Positions 42,692 to 52,483 are shown, numbered from the stretch's first letter. The stretch: DNA of 64,000 nt from Streptomyces cyaneus (GCF_004028635.1 NZ_RQJW01000004.1:620001-684000); one strand, 5' to 3'. Notes: generated by a model not told the origin, from the sequence alone. Program-made: numbers and translations.

Positions 42692-42734
42692 GTCGAGTCG
42701 CTCCATGGTCGATGTCGAGTCGCTCCATGGTCGA
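42692..42734. repeat. 22-bp tandem direct repeat before the unit 2 importer operon
   Basis: GTCGAGTCGCTCCATGGTCG starts at 42692 and again at 42714 (unit 22 bp). The repeats end 36 bp before the ATG, just before the AGGAGGTGG ribosome-binding site region. They contain in-frame-less ATGs (CCATGG) that are not starts. A binding-site pair in the 5' leader is possible. Confidence 0.6.
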
Positions 42735-42769
42735 CATAGCGAACGAACAGAGCAGGAGGTGGTGCGCTC

Positions 42770-44119
42770 ATGCGCCCACATGCCGGTGCCGCGCTGAGCC
42801 GCCGCCGATTCCTCAGCCTCTCCGCGGGCGGCGCCGCGGCCGGTGCGGCGGCGCTGAGCGGCTGTGCGATGCAGGTGTCGAACGCCGTCAGCGGCTCCGG
42901 TGAGACCGTCACGGTGATGGCCAAGGCCGACGACATCTCGCCGGAGCTGATCAAGCAGGCCCAGAAGGACATCGGCGTCAAGATCAACACGGTGCTGTAC
43001 AGCACCAGCAAGCTGATCGCGATGATGACCAACGGCAACCCGCCCGACCTGGTGCGCGGCGTCGGTGCCGTGGACGCCCCGTACTACGCGGCCCGGGGTG
43101 TGATGGAGGACCTGGACCCGTACTTCGCCAAGAGCAGCGTGCTCAAGCTCGACGACCTGGACCCGGTCAACGACCTGTGGCGCTACGACGGCCGCACCCA
43201 GGGCAAGGGCCCGCGCTACGGCATGGCGAAGGACTTCTCCCAGGACTCCATGTTCTGGTACAACACCGGGCTCTTCGACGAGGCAGGCGTGGACTACCCG
43301 GCGGAGCTGGAGCCGGTCACCTACGAAGAGTGGCTGGACAAGGCCAAGCGGCTGACCCGGCGCAAGAACGGCCAGACGACCGTCTTCGGCGGCAGCTACA
43401 ACGGCGTGCTCACCCCCAATCTCCTGGCGAGCCTCACGGTGGCCGCCGGCGGGAACCTCTTCACCGACGACTTCTCCCGGGTCGACTTCACCGCGCCGGA
43501 GGCCCGCAAGGCGCTCGGCTGGTACATCGACTACTGCCGGACCAAGGTCGGGCCCAGCATCATCCAGCCCGACCCCAACACCTGGGACGGGCCCACCTTC
43601 CAGGCGAACCGGCTGGCCATGTCGAACTCGGGCTACTGGCTCGGCGGCCTGATCAACGCCGACAAGAAGCTGGCGCCCCTGTCCCGGCTGGCCCCCGCCC
43701 CGTTCTTCGAGGGCGGCACCCGGGTCAGTCCCTGCCAGGCCGGCACCGGTTTCTGGATACCGAGCAAGTCGCACAACAAGGACGCCGCTTGGCGGGTCTT
43801 CGAGTGGTTCTTCGGTGAGGCGCCGGCCAAGGCGCGTGCCTCCGGCGGCTGGGGCATTCCGACCCTGAAGTCCCTGCGCTCGCTGATGCCGGCCCAGGAG
43901 GACTACCAGAAGCGCGTGTTGAAGGTGCAGGAGGCCGAGCTGAAGCACTACTCGGTGATCGCCTTCACGCCGTACGCCACCGCGGACTCGCTTCTCGGCC
44001 TCTTCAACCAGATCGCCCCGGCCGCCATGAACGGCGAGATGTCCGTCGACACCCTCGCCCGGCGCCTGAACTCGGCCATGAACGAGCAGCTCAAGCGTGG
44101 TAAGGAGCAGGTGGGATGA
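42770..44119 (+). CDS. sugar ABC transporter substrate-binding protein (unit 2)
   Basis: A 449-residue exported protein. The N-terminus combines a Tat motif (SRRRFLSLSAGG) with a lipobox (ALSGC), so it is probably a Tat-exported lipoprotein. The mature domain is an extracellular sugar-binding fold, with KADDISPELIKQAQKDIGV and later NPPDLVRGVGAVDAPY. Start ATG 42770 has AGGAGG about 9 nt upstream. First gene of a cluster with two permeases, then secreted polysaccharide-active enzymes. The bound ligand is unknown. Uronic-acid oligomers would fit the lyase-like neighbours. Confidence 0.87.
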   Translation: MRPHAGAALSRRRFLSLSAGGAAAGAAALSGCAMQVSNAVSGSGETVTVMAKADDISPELIKQAQKDIGVKINTVLYSTSKLIAMMTNGNPPDLVRGVGAVDAPYYAARGVMEDLDPYFAKSSVLKLDDLDPVNDLWRYDGRTQGKGPRYGMAKDFSQDSMFWYNTGLFDEAGVDYPAELEPVTYEEWLDKAKRLTRRKNGQTTVFGGSYNGVLTPNLLASLTVAAGGNLFTDDFSRVDFTAPEARKALGWYIDYCRTKVGPSIIQPDPNTWDGPTFQANRLAMSNSGYWLGGLINADKKLAPLSRLAPAPFFEGGTRVSPCQAGTGFWIPSKSHNKDAAWRVFEWFFGEAPAKARASGGWGIPTLKSLRSLMPAQEDYQKRVLKVQEAELKHYSVIAFTPYATADSLLGLFNQIAPAAMNGEMSVDTLARRLNSAMNEQLKRGKEQVG

Positions 44120-45108
44120 CGGTCGATCAGATCCCTTCGGTCGTGGACCGGTGCGGTTCCGCCCCGGCCGCGGGGCAGTCCCGGCCCCGGCCGCACACCT
44201 CCATCGCCACCCGCAGGCACCGGGCGTTCTACATGTTCGCCTCGCCCTGGATCATCGGGTTCGCGCTGCTGACCATCGCGCCGATGGCGTACGCGCTGTG
44301 GCTGAGCTTCACCACCTTCGACGGCCTCTCGCCCAACTGGCATTACGTCGGTCTCGGTAACTACCGCGAGCTGTTCTCCGACTCCCAGACCTGGAACTCC
44401 CTGGGCCGCACCGGTCTGTTCGCGATCACCTCGGTGCCGCTGTCGATCATCGCGGGGCTCGGGCTCGCCGTACTGGTCAACCGGCCGCTCAAGGCACGCG
44501 GCCTGTTCCGCACCCTGCTGTACCTGCCCGCGGTGGTGCCGCCGGTGGGCGCGGGCCTGGCGTTCAAGCAGCTCTTCGACCAGAACTCGGGTGCCGCCAA
44601 CGGTGCGTTGAACCTCTTCGGCGTCGACGCCCTCGGCTGGCTCGCCGACCCCTACGCCCGCTACGTACTGATCATGACGGTGCTCTGGACGGCCGGAAAC
44701 ATCATGATCATCTCGCTGGCCGGGCTCCAGGACATCCCCCGCGAGCTCCTCGAAGCGGCCCGCCTCGACGGCGCGAGCGCCTGGCGGAGCTTTCGCAGCA
44801 TCACCGTACCGCTGCTGTCGCCGGTGCTGCTCTTCCAGACCGTGACCGGCGTCATCGCCTCGGTGCAGACCATCATGCCGCTGCTGCTGGCGCCCGACCC
44901 CACCCCGGCCGGTATCACCGCGCTCCCGCAGTCCAACTACCTCTACATGATGCACGTGTTCGCGGAGTACTTCGCGTTCGGCCGCTACGGCTACGCCTCC
45001 GCGCTGCTGTGGGTGCTCTTCGTCCTGATCCTCGTCGCGACCGGACTGATCTTCAAGGCCACGTCCGGCGTGGTGTTCTACAACGTCGACCCGGAGGCGA
45101 AGAAGTGA
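44116..45108 (+). CDS. sugar ABC transporter permease (MalF type)
   Basis: A 330-residue permease that overlaps the binding-protein stop by 4 nt (ATGA). After a 30-residue cytoplasmic lead it has six predicted helices (FYMFASPWIIGFALLTIAPM first). The EAA loop is EAARLDGASAWRSFRSITV. Its own stop overlaps the next permease start. It supplies one half of the unit 2 import channel. Confidence 0.9.
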   Translation: MTVDQIPSVVDRCGSAPAAGQSRPRPHTSIATRRHRAFYMFASPWIIGFALLTIAPMAYALWLSFTTFDGLSPNWHYVGLGNYRELFSDSQTWNSLGRTGLFAITSVPLSIIAGLGLAVLVNRPLKARGLFRTLLYLPAVVPPVGAGLAFKQLFDQNSGAANGALNLFGVDALGWLADPYARYVLIMTVLWTAGNIMIISLAGLQDIPRELLEAARLDGASAWRSFRSITVPLLSPVLLFQTVTGVIASVQTIMPLLLAPDPTPAGITALPQSNYLYMMHVFAEYFAFGRYGYASALLWVLFVLILVATGLIFKATSGVVFYNVDPEAKK

Positions 45109-45962
45109 CCGCCACGAGCCTGACCCCCAAGTCCGCACCCCGGATACGTGTGAACCGTCTCGTCCTCTACACGGTCCTCGTCGCGATCACCGGCCTGTTC
45201 CTGGGCCCTTTCGGCTGGCTGGTCATCTCCGGCCTGAAGACCCCGGCCGAGCTTGCGGCCTCTCCCGTGCACTGGCTGCCCGACCAGGTCCAGTGGCACA
45301 ACTTCGCCGACGCCTTCAACCTCATCGACTTCCTCGGCTACGCCCGCAACTCCCTGGTCATCTCGCTCATCTACGCCACCCTGGTCACCCTCAGTTCCGC
45401 CTGGGTCGGCTTCGGCTTCGCCCGCCTCGAAGCCCCCGGCAAGAAGACCCTGTTCGGCATCCTGCTCGGTTCGATGATGCTGCCCCAGATGATCACCCTG
45501 CTGCCGACCTACCTGATCTTCGCCAAGCTCGGCATGGTCGACACATACTGGCCGTGGGTGCTGTGGGGCCTGTCCGCCGCCCCCTATCTGGTCTTCCTCT
45601 TCCGCCAGTTCTTCGCCGGCCTTCCTCGCGAGCTGGAGGAGGCGGCGATCGTCGACGGCTGCGGCTACACGGCCATCTTCTGGCGGATCTTCCTCCCGCA
45701 GTCCTGGCCGGTGCTGTCCGCGAGCTTCGTGATCGCCTTCACCTGGACCTGGGGCGACTACATCGCCCCCCAGCTGCTGCTGTCCACCGACCGCACCACC
45801 CTCGCGGTCGCGGTCATGTCCACCTACGTCACCTCGGCCGGCACCCCGGTCACCAACCTCCAGGCCGCCGCCTCCGTGATGTACGTCGTCCCGATCCTGC
45901 TGATCTTCCTGATCGCCCAGCGTGGGTTCGTCGCCGGGATGTCGACCTCCGGTCTCAAGTGA
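45105..45962 (+). CDS. sugar ABC transporter permease (MalG type)
   Basis: A 285-residue permease starting at GTG 45105, overlapping the preceding stop (GTGA). Helix 1 is LVLYTVLVAITGLFLGPFGW. The EAA loop is EEAAIVDGCGYTAIFWRIFL, with six helices overall. No ATPase gene is adjacent, as is usual for streptomycete carbohydrate importers that share MsiK. An in-frame ATG at 45009 lies inside the upstream gene and is rejected. Confidence 0.9.
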   Translation: MTATSLTPKSAPRIRVNRLVLYTVLVAITGLFLGPFGWLVISGLKTPAELAASPVHWLPDQVQWHNFADAFNLIDFLGYARNSLVISLIYATLVTLSSAWVGFGFARLEAPGKKTLFGILLGSMMLPQMITLLPTYLIFAKLGMVDTYWPWVLWGLSAAPYLVFLFRQFFAGLPRELEEAAIVDGCGYTAIFWRIFLPQSWPVLSASFVIAFTWTWGDYIAPQLLLSTDRTTLAVAVMSTYVTSAGTPVTNLQAAASVMYVVPILLIFLIAQRGFVAGMSTSGLK

Positions 45963-46036
45963 CCGTGACCTGCCCCTGACCTGCCCCCTTTGACCTTCCG
46001 TATCTCTCATCTCCCCTTTACTGAAGGAACTTCTCC

Positions 46037-47821
46037 ATGAACGACGCCCAGAGCACCGGCCTGTCCCGGCGCACCCTGCTCCAGGCCGCGGGTGCCACCG
46101 CCGCCGCGTACTCACTGATCGGCGCCGCGACCGGTACCGCGAGAGCGGACGACGCACCCGCGTCCGCCGACAAGCTGGTGGTGTACCCCATCCCGAGCGG
46201 GGTCCCGACCAACTCCAGCTTCTCCGTCAAGGCGCGTACGCCGGGCGGCGAATGGCAGACGGTGCCCGTCTACCGCGCCCGGGCGAAGCAGGTCGACGCG
46301 AACACGGGCAGCGGCCCGGTCTTCAACTCCTCCGTCGCCACGTTCGACTTCAGCGGCACCGTGGAAGTCTCCGTCACCTCGGCCAAGGGCGCCATCGGCG
46401 CCGCGCGGATCCGCCCCCTGTCGTACGACACCAAGTCCACGGTGGACGGCGCCACGGTGAGCTTCACCCTCACCGAGCCGCGCAACCTCTCCATCGAGAT
46501 CGACGGCGAGATCTTCAACAACCTTCAGCTGCACGCCAACCCGATCGAGACGCACGCGCCCGACCCGGACGACCCCGACGTCATCTATTTCGGGCCGGGC
46601 CTGCACAAGACCACCGACAACGTGGTGAAGGTGCCCAGCGGCAAGACGGTCTATCTGGCCGGTGGCGCCGTGCTGACCTCGCGGGTGGAGTTCGTGGGCG
46701 TCGAGAACGCCCGGCTGATCGGCCGCGGTGTGCTGTACAACTCGCCGAGCGGCGTCCTGCTCCAGTACTCCAGGAACATCGAGATCGACGGCATCATGGT
46801 GCTCAACCCGAGCAGCGGCTACTCCGTCACCGTCGGCCAGTCCAAGCAGGTCACCGTCCGCAACCTGCACTCCTACAGCCACGGCCAGTGGGGCGACGGC
46901 ATCGATGTCTTCTCCAGCGAGGACGTCCTCATCGAGGGCGTCTGGATGCGCAACTCCGACGACTGCATCGCGATCTACACGCACCGCTGGGACTACTACG
47001 GCGACTGCCGCAACATCACCGTCCGCGACTCCACCCTCTGGGCGGACGTCGCGCACCCGATCAACGTCGGTACGCACGGCAACACCGACAAGCCGGAGAC
47101 GATCGAGAACCTCGTCTTCAGCAACATCGACATCCTCGACCACCGCGAACCGCAGATGGACTACCAGGGGTGTATCGCACTCAACCCCGGCGACAGCAAC
47201 CTGGTGCGCAACGTCCGCGCCCAGGACATCCGGGTGGAGGACTTCCGCTGGGGTCAGCTGATCAACATGCGGATCATGTACAACACCAAGTACAACACCT
47301 CCATCGGCCGGGGCATCGACGGCGTGTACATCAAGAACCTGTCCTACAACGGCACGCACGCCAATCCGGCCATCATGGTCGGCTACGACGCGGACCACGC
47401 CATCAAGAACGTCACCTTCCAGAACCTGGTCATCAACGGCAAGTTCATCGGCAACGGGATGAAAAAGCCCGGCTGGTACAGGTTCGAGGACATGATGCCG
47501 GCGTACGCCAACGAGCACGTGGTGAACACCCGGTTCCTGACCTCCACCGAGGCCACGTCCACCACCAAGCCCGCGATCACCAGCCCGGACAAGGCGACGG
47601 CCACCAAGAACCAGGTCTTCAACTACCTGATCACCGCCAGCGAGTTGCCCACTTCGTTCGCCGCCGAGGGCCTGCCGAAGGGGCTGGACATCGACACCGC
47701 GACCGGTCTGATCTCCGGCACCGTCAGGGACAACGTCGGCAGCTGCACCGCCACGGTCTCGGCCACCAACAGTGTGGGCACCGCGACGCAGACCGTCACG
47801 TTCACCGTCGAGCACGCGTGA
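46037..47821 (+). CDS. GH28-like right-handed beta-helix glycosidase with Ig-like domain
   Basis: A 594-residue exported protein with a Tat signal (LSRRTLLQAAGATAAAYSLI) and cleavage near residue 38. Residues about 45-130 are an Ig-like N-domain. About 150-480 form a parallel beta-helix with the GH28-type acid cluster: WGDGIDVFSSED, then NSDDCIAIY. The usual GHG motif of polygalacturonases is replaced by AHPINVGTHG. Residues about 515-594 form a putative Ig domain of the He_PIG type (ASELPTSFAAEGLPKGLDID). It could cleave galacturonan, dextran-like or other polysaccharides. Secreted, 75 bp after the importer genes. Confidence 0.72.
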   Translation: MNDAQSTGLSRRTLLQAAGATAAAYSLIGAATGTARADDAPASADKLVVYPIPSGVPTNSSFSVKARTPGGEWQTVPVYRARAKQVDANTGSGPVFNSSVATFDFSGTVEVSVTSAKGAIGAARIRPLSYDTKSTVDGATVSFTLTEPRNLSIEIDGEIFNNLQLHANPIETHAPDPDDPDVIYFGPGLHKTTDNVVKVPSGKTVYLAGGAVLTSRVEFVGVENARLIGRGVLYNSPSGVLLQYSRNIEIDGIMVLNPSSGYSVTVGQSKQVTVRNLHSYSHGQWGDGIDVFSSEDVLIEGVWMRNSDDCIAIYTHRWDYYGDCRNITVRDSTLWADVAHPINVGTHGNTDKPETIENLVFSNIDILDHREPQMDYQGCIALNPGDSNLVRNVRAQDIRVEDFRWGQLINMRIMYNTKYNTSIGRGIDGVYIKNLSYNGTHANPAIMVGYDADHAIKNVTFQNLVINGKFIGNGMKKPGWYRFEDMMPAYANEHVVNTRFLTSTEATSTTKPAITSPDKATATKNQVFNYLITASELPTSFAAEGLPKGLDIDTATGLISGTVRDNVGSCTATVSATNSVGTATQTVTFTVEHA

Positions 47822-47839
47822 CGCGGCGCCCGTAGAACC

Positions 47840-50800
47840 ATGGAGTCACCCGTGCTTCCTCTCAGCCGACGGTCCTTCCTCGGCGCGGCGGGCCTGGTGG
47901 CCGCGGCCGGAGGCGGGCTGCTGTCCGCCTCCGCCGCGGCGGCATGGGCCCAGGACGACACCACCTCGTCCCGCGCCTTCACCCACCCCGGACTGCTGCA
48001 CAGCGCCGCCGACCTCGCCCGTATGAAGGCCGCGGTCGCCGCCAAGGAATCGCCGATCTACGACGGGTACCTGGCGTTCTCCGCCCACGCCCGCTCGAAG
48101 TCGACGTACACCGTCCAGAACACCGGCCAGATCACCTCCTGGGGCCGTGGTCCCGCGAACTTCCAGAACCAGGCTCCCGCCGACGCGGCCGCCGCCTACC
48201 AGAACGCCCTGATGTGGTGCGTCACCGGCAACCGCGCCCACGCCGACAAGGCGCGCGACATCCTGGGCGCCTGGTCGGCGTCCCTGACCATGGTCACGGG
48301 TGCCGACGGCCCGCTCGGCGCGGGACTGCAGGCCTTCAAGTTCGTCAATGCCGCCGAACTGCTCCGCCACAGCGAGTACGACGGCTGGACGGCGCAGGAC
48401 ATCGCCCGCTGCGAGCGGTCCTTCCTCGACGTCTGGTATCCGGCGATCTCCGGCTACATGCTCTACGCCAACGGCAACTGGGACCTGACGGCCATTCAGT
48501 CCATCCTCGCCATCGGCGTGTTCTGCGAGGAGCGCACCCTCTTCGAGGACGCCCTGCGCTTCGTCGCGGCCGGCGCCGGCAACGGCAGCGTCCGGGGCCG
48601 GATCGTCACCGACGCCGGTCAGGGCCAGGAGAGCGGGCGCGACCAAGGGCACGAGCAGCTCGCCGTCGGCCTGATGGGCGACGCGGCGCAGGTCGCCTGG
48701 AACCAGGGCGTCGACCTGTGGGCCTTCGACGGCAACCGCATCCTCGCCAATGCCGAATACGCCGCCCGCTACAACCTCGGCGGCGACGTCCCCTTCACCC
48801 CCGACCTCGACCGCACCGGCAAGTACATCAAGACGACCGTCTCCGACAAGGTCCGCGGCACACTGCCGCCGATCTACGAGATGTACTACGCCCACTACGC
48901 AGGCGTCCGCGACCTCGACACCCCGTACACGAAGGCGGCCGTCTTCCGCGGCACCGGCGGCGCACGCGTCGTCGAGGGCAGCAACGACGACCTGCCCGGC
49001 TTCGGCACCTTCACCTACGCCGGCACGAAGGCCCCGACGCCGACCGCACCGACGGCTCCGGCGGGCGTCACGGCGGTGGGCGACCGCACGAAAGTCACCG
49101 TGACGTGGCTGCCGTCCGCGTGGGCGACGACGTACGCCGTGCGCCGGGCGACCCGTCCCGAGGGGCCGTACGAGGAGATCGCGACGGACGTCGACGGTAC
49201 GACGTACCCGGACCGCGACGCGCGCGGCGGCCGGACCTTCTACTACACCGTCACCGCCGCCAACTCCCTGGGCAGCAGCCCCGAATCGAGCCCGGCCGCC
49301 GCCTGCGCCGGTCTCCCCGAGCCCTGGACCGGCCAGGACATCGGCGAGGTACGGATCCCCGGCTCCGCCACCTTCGACGGGGAGCGGTTCGTGCTGGAGG
49401 CGTCCGGTACCGCCGACACCTACCGCTGCGTCCATCTCCCGCTGCCCGGCGACGGCACGATCACCGCACGGATCGTGTTCCCGCTCAGCTCCCAGTACGC
49501 CAAGATCGGCGTCACCCTGCGCGACTCCCTCGACGCGGACGCCGCGCACGCCGCGATGCTGATCCAGGGGCTGCCGCTGCACACCTGGAGCGGCGTGTGG
49601 AGCGTACGGCCCAAGACGGGGGCGGCGGTCTCCGCCACCGGCAGCACGCCCGTACCGCCCACCCAGCGGCAGGCCATCACCACCTCCGCAGCCTTCCCGA
49701 TCTCCGACCTCGGTGAGCTGCCCGAGTCGGCGACCCCGTTGGAGGCGCCGTACGTCGAGGGCGCGGGCGACGGCTACCGGCTGCGGGCGCCCTACTGGGT
49801 ACGGGTGACCCGCAGGGGGCGCAACTGCACCGGTGCGATCTCCCCGGACGGCATCCGCTGGACCCAAGTCGGCTCCAGCGAGGTCGAGTTGGGCCGCACC
49901 GCGTACGCGGGCCTGGTCCTCACCTCCTGCCTCGGTGTCGACGCGGAGTACGCCGAGACCGGCACCGGTGCCTTCGACAACGTCGCCGTCACCTCGGCCG
50001 CGTCCGGCGAGGTCTGGTCCCCGCCCCGCCCCGCCCGCACCGCCACCGATCTGAAGGCGTCCACCGGCGCCGACGCCGTGGAGCTGGCCTGGACCGACCC
50101 CGACCTCTCCGCCCGCTACAAGGTGCTGCGCGCCACGAGCGCCGACGGCCGCTACGAGACGATCGCGACCGGCATCGGCCCCGTCGGCTTCGGCACCCGC
50201 ATCCGGTACGCGGACGCCACCGGCACGCCCGGGACGACGTACCACTACGTCGTGGCGAAGACGAACTGCGGCGGCCGAGGCCCGCTCCCCGAGCCGGTCT
50301 CCGCACCGATGCCGACTCCGGGCGTGCCCCAACTCACCTCCGCCGCCGAGGCGTTCGCCAACAAGGGCGTCCCCTTCCGCCACCTCCTGCGCGGCTCGCA
50401 CGAGCCCGTACGGTTCACCGCGGCCGGACTCCCCGACGGCCTCCGCCTGGACAAGCGCACCGGCCTGGTCTCCGGAACGCCCACCGAGAGCGGCGAGTTC
50501 ACCGTCACCACCACCGCGGGCAACGCGGCCGGCGACGGCACCGGCACGCTCACCCTCACCGTCGGCACACCCCCGCCCGCACCCTGGACCTACGGCGACC
50601 TGGGTGACCCGGTGCTCGACGACCGCGCCTTCGGGACGCTCGGCGTGGCCGCGATCCGTACCCCGGGCAGCACGTCGTACGACGGCGGGACCTTCACCGT
50701 GCGCGGTGCGGGTGTCGATCTGAGCGTCAACAACCAGGGAATGACGGGTCAGTTCGTACGGCGGCCCGTCACCGGCGACTGCGAGATCACCGCCCGGCTC

Positions 50801-51181
50801 GGCTCCCGCACGGGCGCGAGCGCCGACCAGGTGGGACTGCTGATGGCCAAGTCGCTGTCACCGTTCGACCAGGCCGCCGGGGCCGTCGTCACCGGCGGGA
50901 CCAACGCGCAGCTCATGCTGCGCACGACCGTCGCCGGAAAGTCGGCCTTCACCGGAAACGCAACCGCCACCCTCCCCAGCCTGCTGCGACTGAAGCGCGT
51001 CGGGACCGCCTTCACCGCAGCCCTGTCCACCGATGACGGCGCCACCTGGACCACCCTCGCCACCGGCGAGATCCCCGGGTTCGGTGACGCCCCCTACTAC
51101 GTGGGCCTCGTGGTCTGCTCCCGCAACCAACTGGCCCGCTGCACCACCGAGTTCGACGAGGTGAGCATCACCACCGACTGA
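47840..51181 (+). CDS. multidomain alginate-lyase-family protein (1113 aa)
   Basis: A Tat-exported protein (LSRRSFLGAAGLVAAAGGGL). Domains by rough residue: alginate_lyase-like alpha/alpha toroid (about 45-390), with HPGLLHSAADLARMKAAV and the likely catalytic region GQESGRDQGHEQLAV (Glu, Arg, His); fibronectin type III (about 395-490); a concanavalin-like beta-sandwich (about 493-735); a second FnIII (about 735-825); He_PIG Ig-like (about 829-910); and a second beta-sandwich (about 915-1113). The catalytic part is homologous to the shorter protein encoded next. It probably acts extracellularly on uronic-acid polysaccharides and binds or spans substrate with its C-terminal modules. True alginate specificity is not implied. 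Confidence 0.78.
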   Translation: MESPVLPLSRRSFLGAAGLVAAAGGGLLSASAAAAWAQDDTTSSRAFTHPGLLHSAADLARMKAAVAAKESPIYDGYLAFSAHARSKSTYTVQNTGQITSWGRGPANFQNQAPADAAAAYQNALMWCVTGNRAHADKARDILGAWSASLTMVTGADGPLGAGLQAFKFVNAAELLRHSEYDGWTAQDIARCERSFLDVWYPAISGYMLYANGNWDLTAIQSILAIGVFCEERTLFEDALRFVAAGAGNGSVRGRIVTDAGQGQESGRDQGHEQLAVGLMGDAAQVAWNQGVDLWAFDGNRILANAEYAARYNLGGDVPFTPDLDRTGKYIKTTVSDKVRGTLPPIYEMYYAHYAGVRDLDTPYTKAAVFRGTGGARVVEGSNDDLPGFGTFTYAGTKAPTPTAPTAPAGVTAVGDRTKVTVTWLPSAWATTYAVRRATRPEGPYEEIATDVDGTTYPDRDARGGRTFYYTVTAANSLGSSPESSPAAACAGLPEPWTGQDIGEVRIPGSATFDGERFVLEASGTADTYRCVHLPLPGDGTITARIVFPLSSQYAKIGVTLRDSLDADAAHAAMLIQGLPLHTWSGVWSVRPKTGAAVSATGSTPVPPTQRQAITTSAAFPISDLGELPESATPLEAPYVEGAGDGYRLRAPYWVRVTRRGRNCTGAISPDGIRWTQVGSSEVELGRTAYAGLVLTSCLGVDAEYAETGTGAFDNVAVTSAASGEVWSPPRPARTATDLKASTGADAVELAWTDPDLSARYKVLRATSADGRYETIATGIGPVGFGTRIRYADATGTPGTTYHYVVAKTNCGGRGPLPEPVSAPMPTPGVPQLTSAAEAFANKGVPFRHLLRGSHEPVRFTAAGLPDGLRLDKRTGLVSGTPTESGEFTVTTTAGNAAGDGTGTLTLTVGTPPPAPWTYGDLGDPVLDDRAFGTLGVAAIRTPGSTSYDGGTFTVRGAGVDLSVNNQGMTGQFVRRPVTGDCEITARLGSRTGASADQVGLLMAKSLSPFDQAAGAVVTGGTNAQLMLRTTVAGKSAFTGNATATLPSLLRLKRVGTAFTAALSTDDGATWTTLATGEIPGFGDAPYYVGLVVCSRNQLARCTTEFDEVSITTD

Positions 51182-51208
51182 TCCCCCCACGGATTGGAGT
51201 GCACGACA

Positions 51209-52483
51209 ATGAGCCGCACTTCCCCCCACCAGCACCACCAGCACCACCCCACCGGTGAGTTGAGCCGCCGCGGTCTGCTGAAGACCGCCGGCGGTCTCAC
51301 CGCGGCCGTCGCACTGGGTGCTGCGTCTGCCGTCACCACGGCGGTCGTCGCCCCCACGGCGGACGCGGCCCCCGCGACCTTCACCCACCCCGGCATGCTG
51401 CACAACGCCGGAGACATCAACCGAGCCAAGGTCAGGGTCGCCGCCGGCACCGACCCCTGGCTGTCCGGCTGGAACCGGCTGACCGCCAACTCCCACTCAC
51501 AGTCCACCTGGGCGCCTCGCCCCACGGCCACGATCATCCGCGGCGGCGACGGCCAGAACTACCCCCAGCTCTACAACGACATCCACGCCGCCTACCAGAA
51601 CGCGCTGCGCTGGCACGTGGGCGGCACCGCCGCGAACGGCGACTGCGCCGTGCGCATTCTCAACGCCTGGTCGTCCACGCTCACCAGCATCACCGGAAAC
51701 GCCGACCGGTTCCTGGCCGCCGGCATCTACGGCTGGCAGTTCGCGAACGTCGCCGAGCTCATGCGCGGGTACGCCGGGTTCGACCTCAACCGGTTCAAGA
51801 CGATGATGCTCAACGTCTTCTACCCGCTCAACAACCAGTTTCTGACCGGCCACAACGACGCCTGCATCACCAACTACTGGGCCAACTGGGACCTGTGCAA
51901 CATGGCCTCGATCATGGCCATCGGGATCCTGTGCGACGACGGCGCAAAGTACGACCAGGCCGTCAACTACTTCAAGAACGGCGGCGGCAACGGTCAGATC
52001 AGGCGCGCGGTGCCGTTCCTGTACCCGGGCGTCGAGGGCTACGACCTCGGCCAGTGGCAGGAGTCCGGCCGCGACCAGGGCCACACCGTCATGGGCATGG
52101 GCCAGATGGGCGCCCTCTGCGAGATGGCCTGGAACCAGGGCGAGGATCTGTACTCGTACGACGGTCGCCGCTTCATGAAGGCCGCCCAGTACGTCGCCAA
52201 GTACAACCTGAACATGAACGTGCCCTACACCACCTACACCTGGGGCAGCGGCCAGAACTGCGCCCAGCAGTCACAGACGGTGATCGGCTCCGGCAGTCGT
52301 GGTCAGGTCCGCCCGGTGTGGGCCATGCTCCACTACCACTACGGCCGACGTCTGCTCCTCGACGACAAGTACATCGCCCAGATGTGCTTCTCGGTCGCCC
52401 CCGAGGGCGGAGGAGGTGACTACGGCACCACCAGCGGAGGCTTCGACCAGCTGGGCTTCGGCACACTGATGTACGCCAAGTAG
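51209..52483 (+). CDS. alginate-lyase-family protein (single domain)
   Basis: A 424-residue Tat-exported protein (LSRRGLLKTAGGLTAAVALG) with cleavage near residue 50. The rest is one alpha/alpha-toroid lyase-like domain. HPGMLHNAGDINRAKVRVAAG matches the neighbour's HPGLLHSAADLARMKAAVAA. The putative active region is WQESGRDQGHTVMG, and conserved aromatic segments are ANWDLCNMASIMAIG and AWNQGEDLYSYDGRRF. Paralogue of the upstream gene's catalytic part, starting 27 bp after it and probably co-transcribed. ATG 51209 chosen (an ATG five codons earlier lacks a good ribosome site). PL5/PL17/PL38-like relatives cleave alginate or glucuronan; the actual substrate is unknown. Confidence 0.78.
   Translation: MSRTSPHQHHQHHPTGELSRRGLLKTAGGLTAAVALGAASAVTTAVVAPTADAAPATFTHPGMLHNAGDINRAKVRVAAGTDPWLSGWNRLTANSHSQSTWAPRPTATIIRGGDGQNYPQLYNDIHAAYQNALRWHVGGTAANGDCAVRILNAWSSTLTSITGNADRFLAAGIYGWQFANVAELMRGYAGFDLNRFKTMMLNVFYPLNNQFLTGHNDACITNYWANWDLCNMASIMAIGILCDDGAKYDQAVNYFKNGGGNGQIRRAVPFLYPGVEGYDLGQWQESGRDQGHTVMGMGQMGALCEMAWNQGEDLYSYDGRRFMKAAQYVAKYNLNMNVPYTTYTWGSGQNCAQQSQTVIGSGSRGQVRPVWAMLHYHYGRRLLLDDKYIAQMCFSVAPEGGGGDYGTTSGGFDQLGFGTLMYAK

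Noticed and set aside
47846..50401. 851-codon antisense frame to the multidomain lyase-like gene
   Set aside because: Low-complexity Val/Ala/Gly/Arg shadow, no start context, antisense to a protein with ordered domains.
47840..52483. True alginate lyases
   Set aside because: The fold family includes lyases for several uronic-acid polymers and even inactive members; specificity cannot be read from the sequence.
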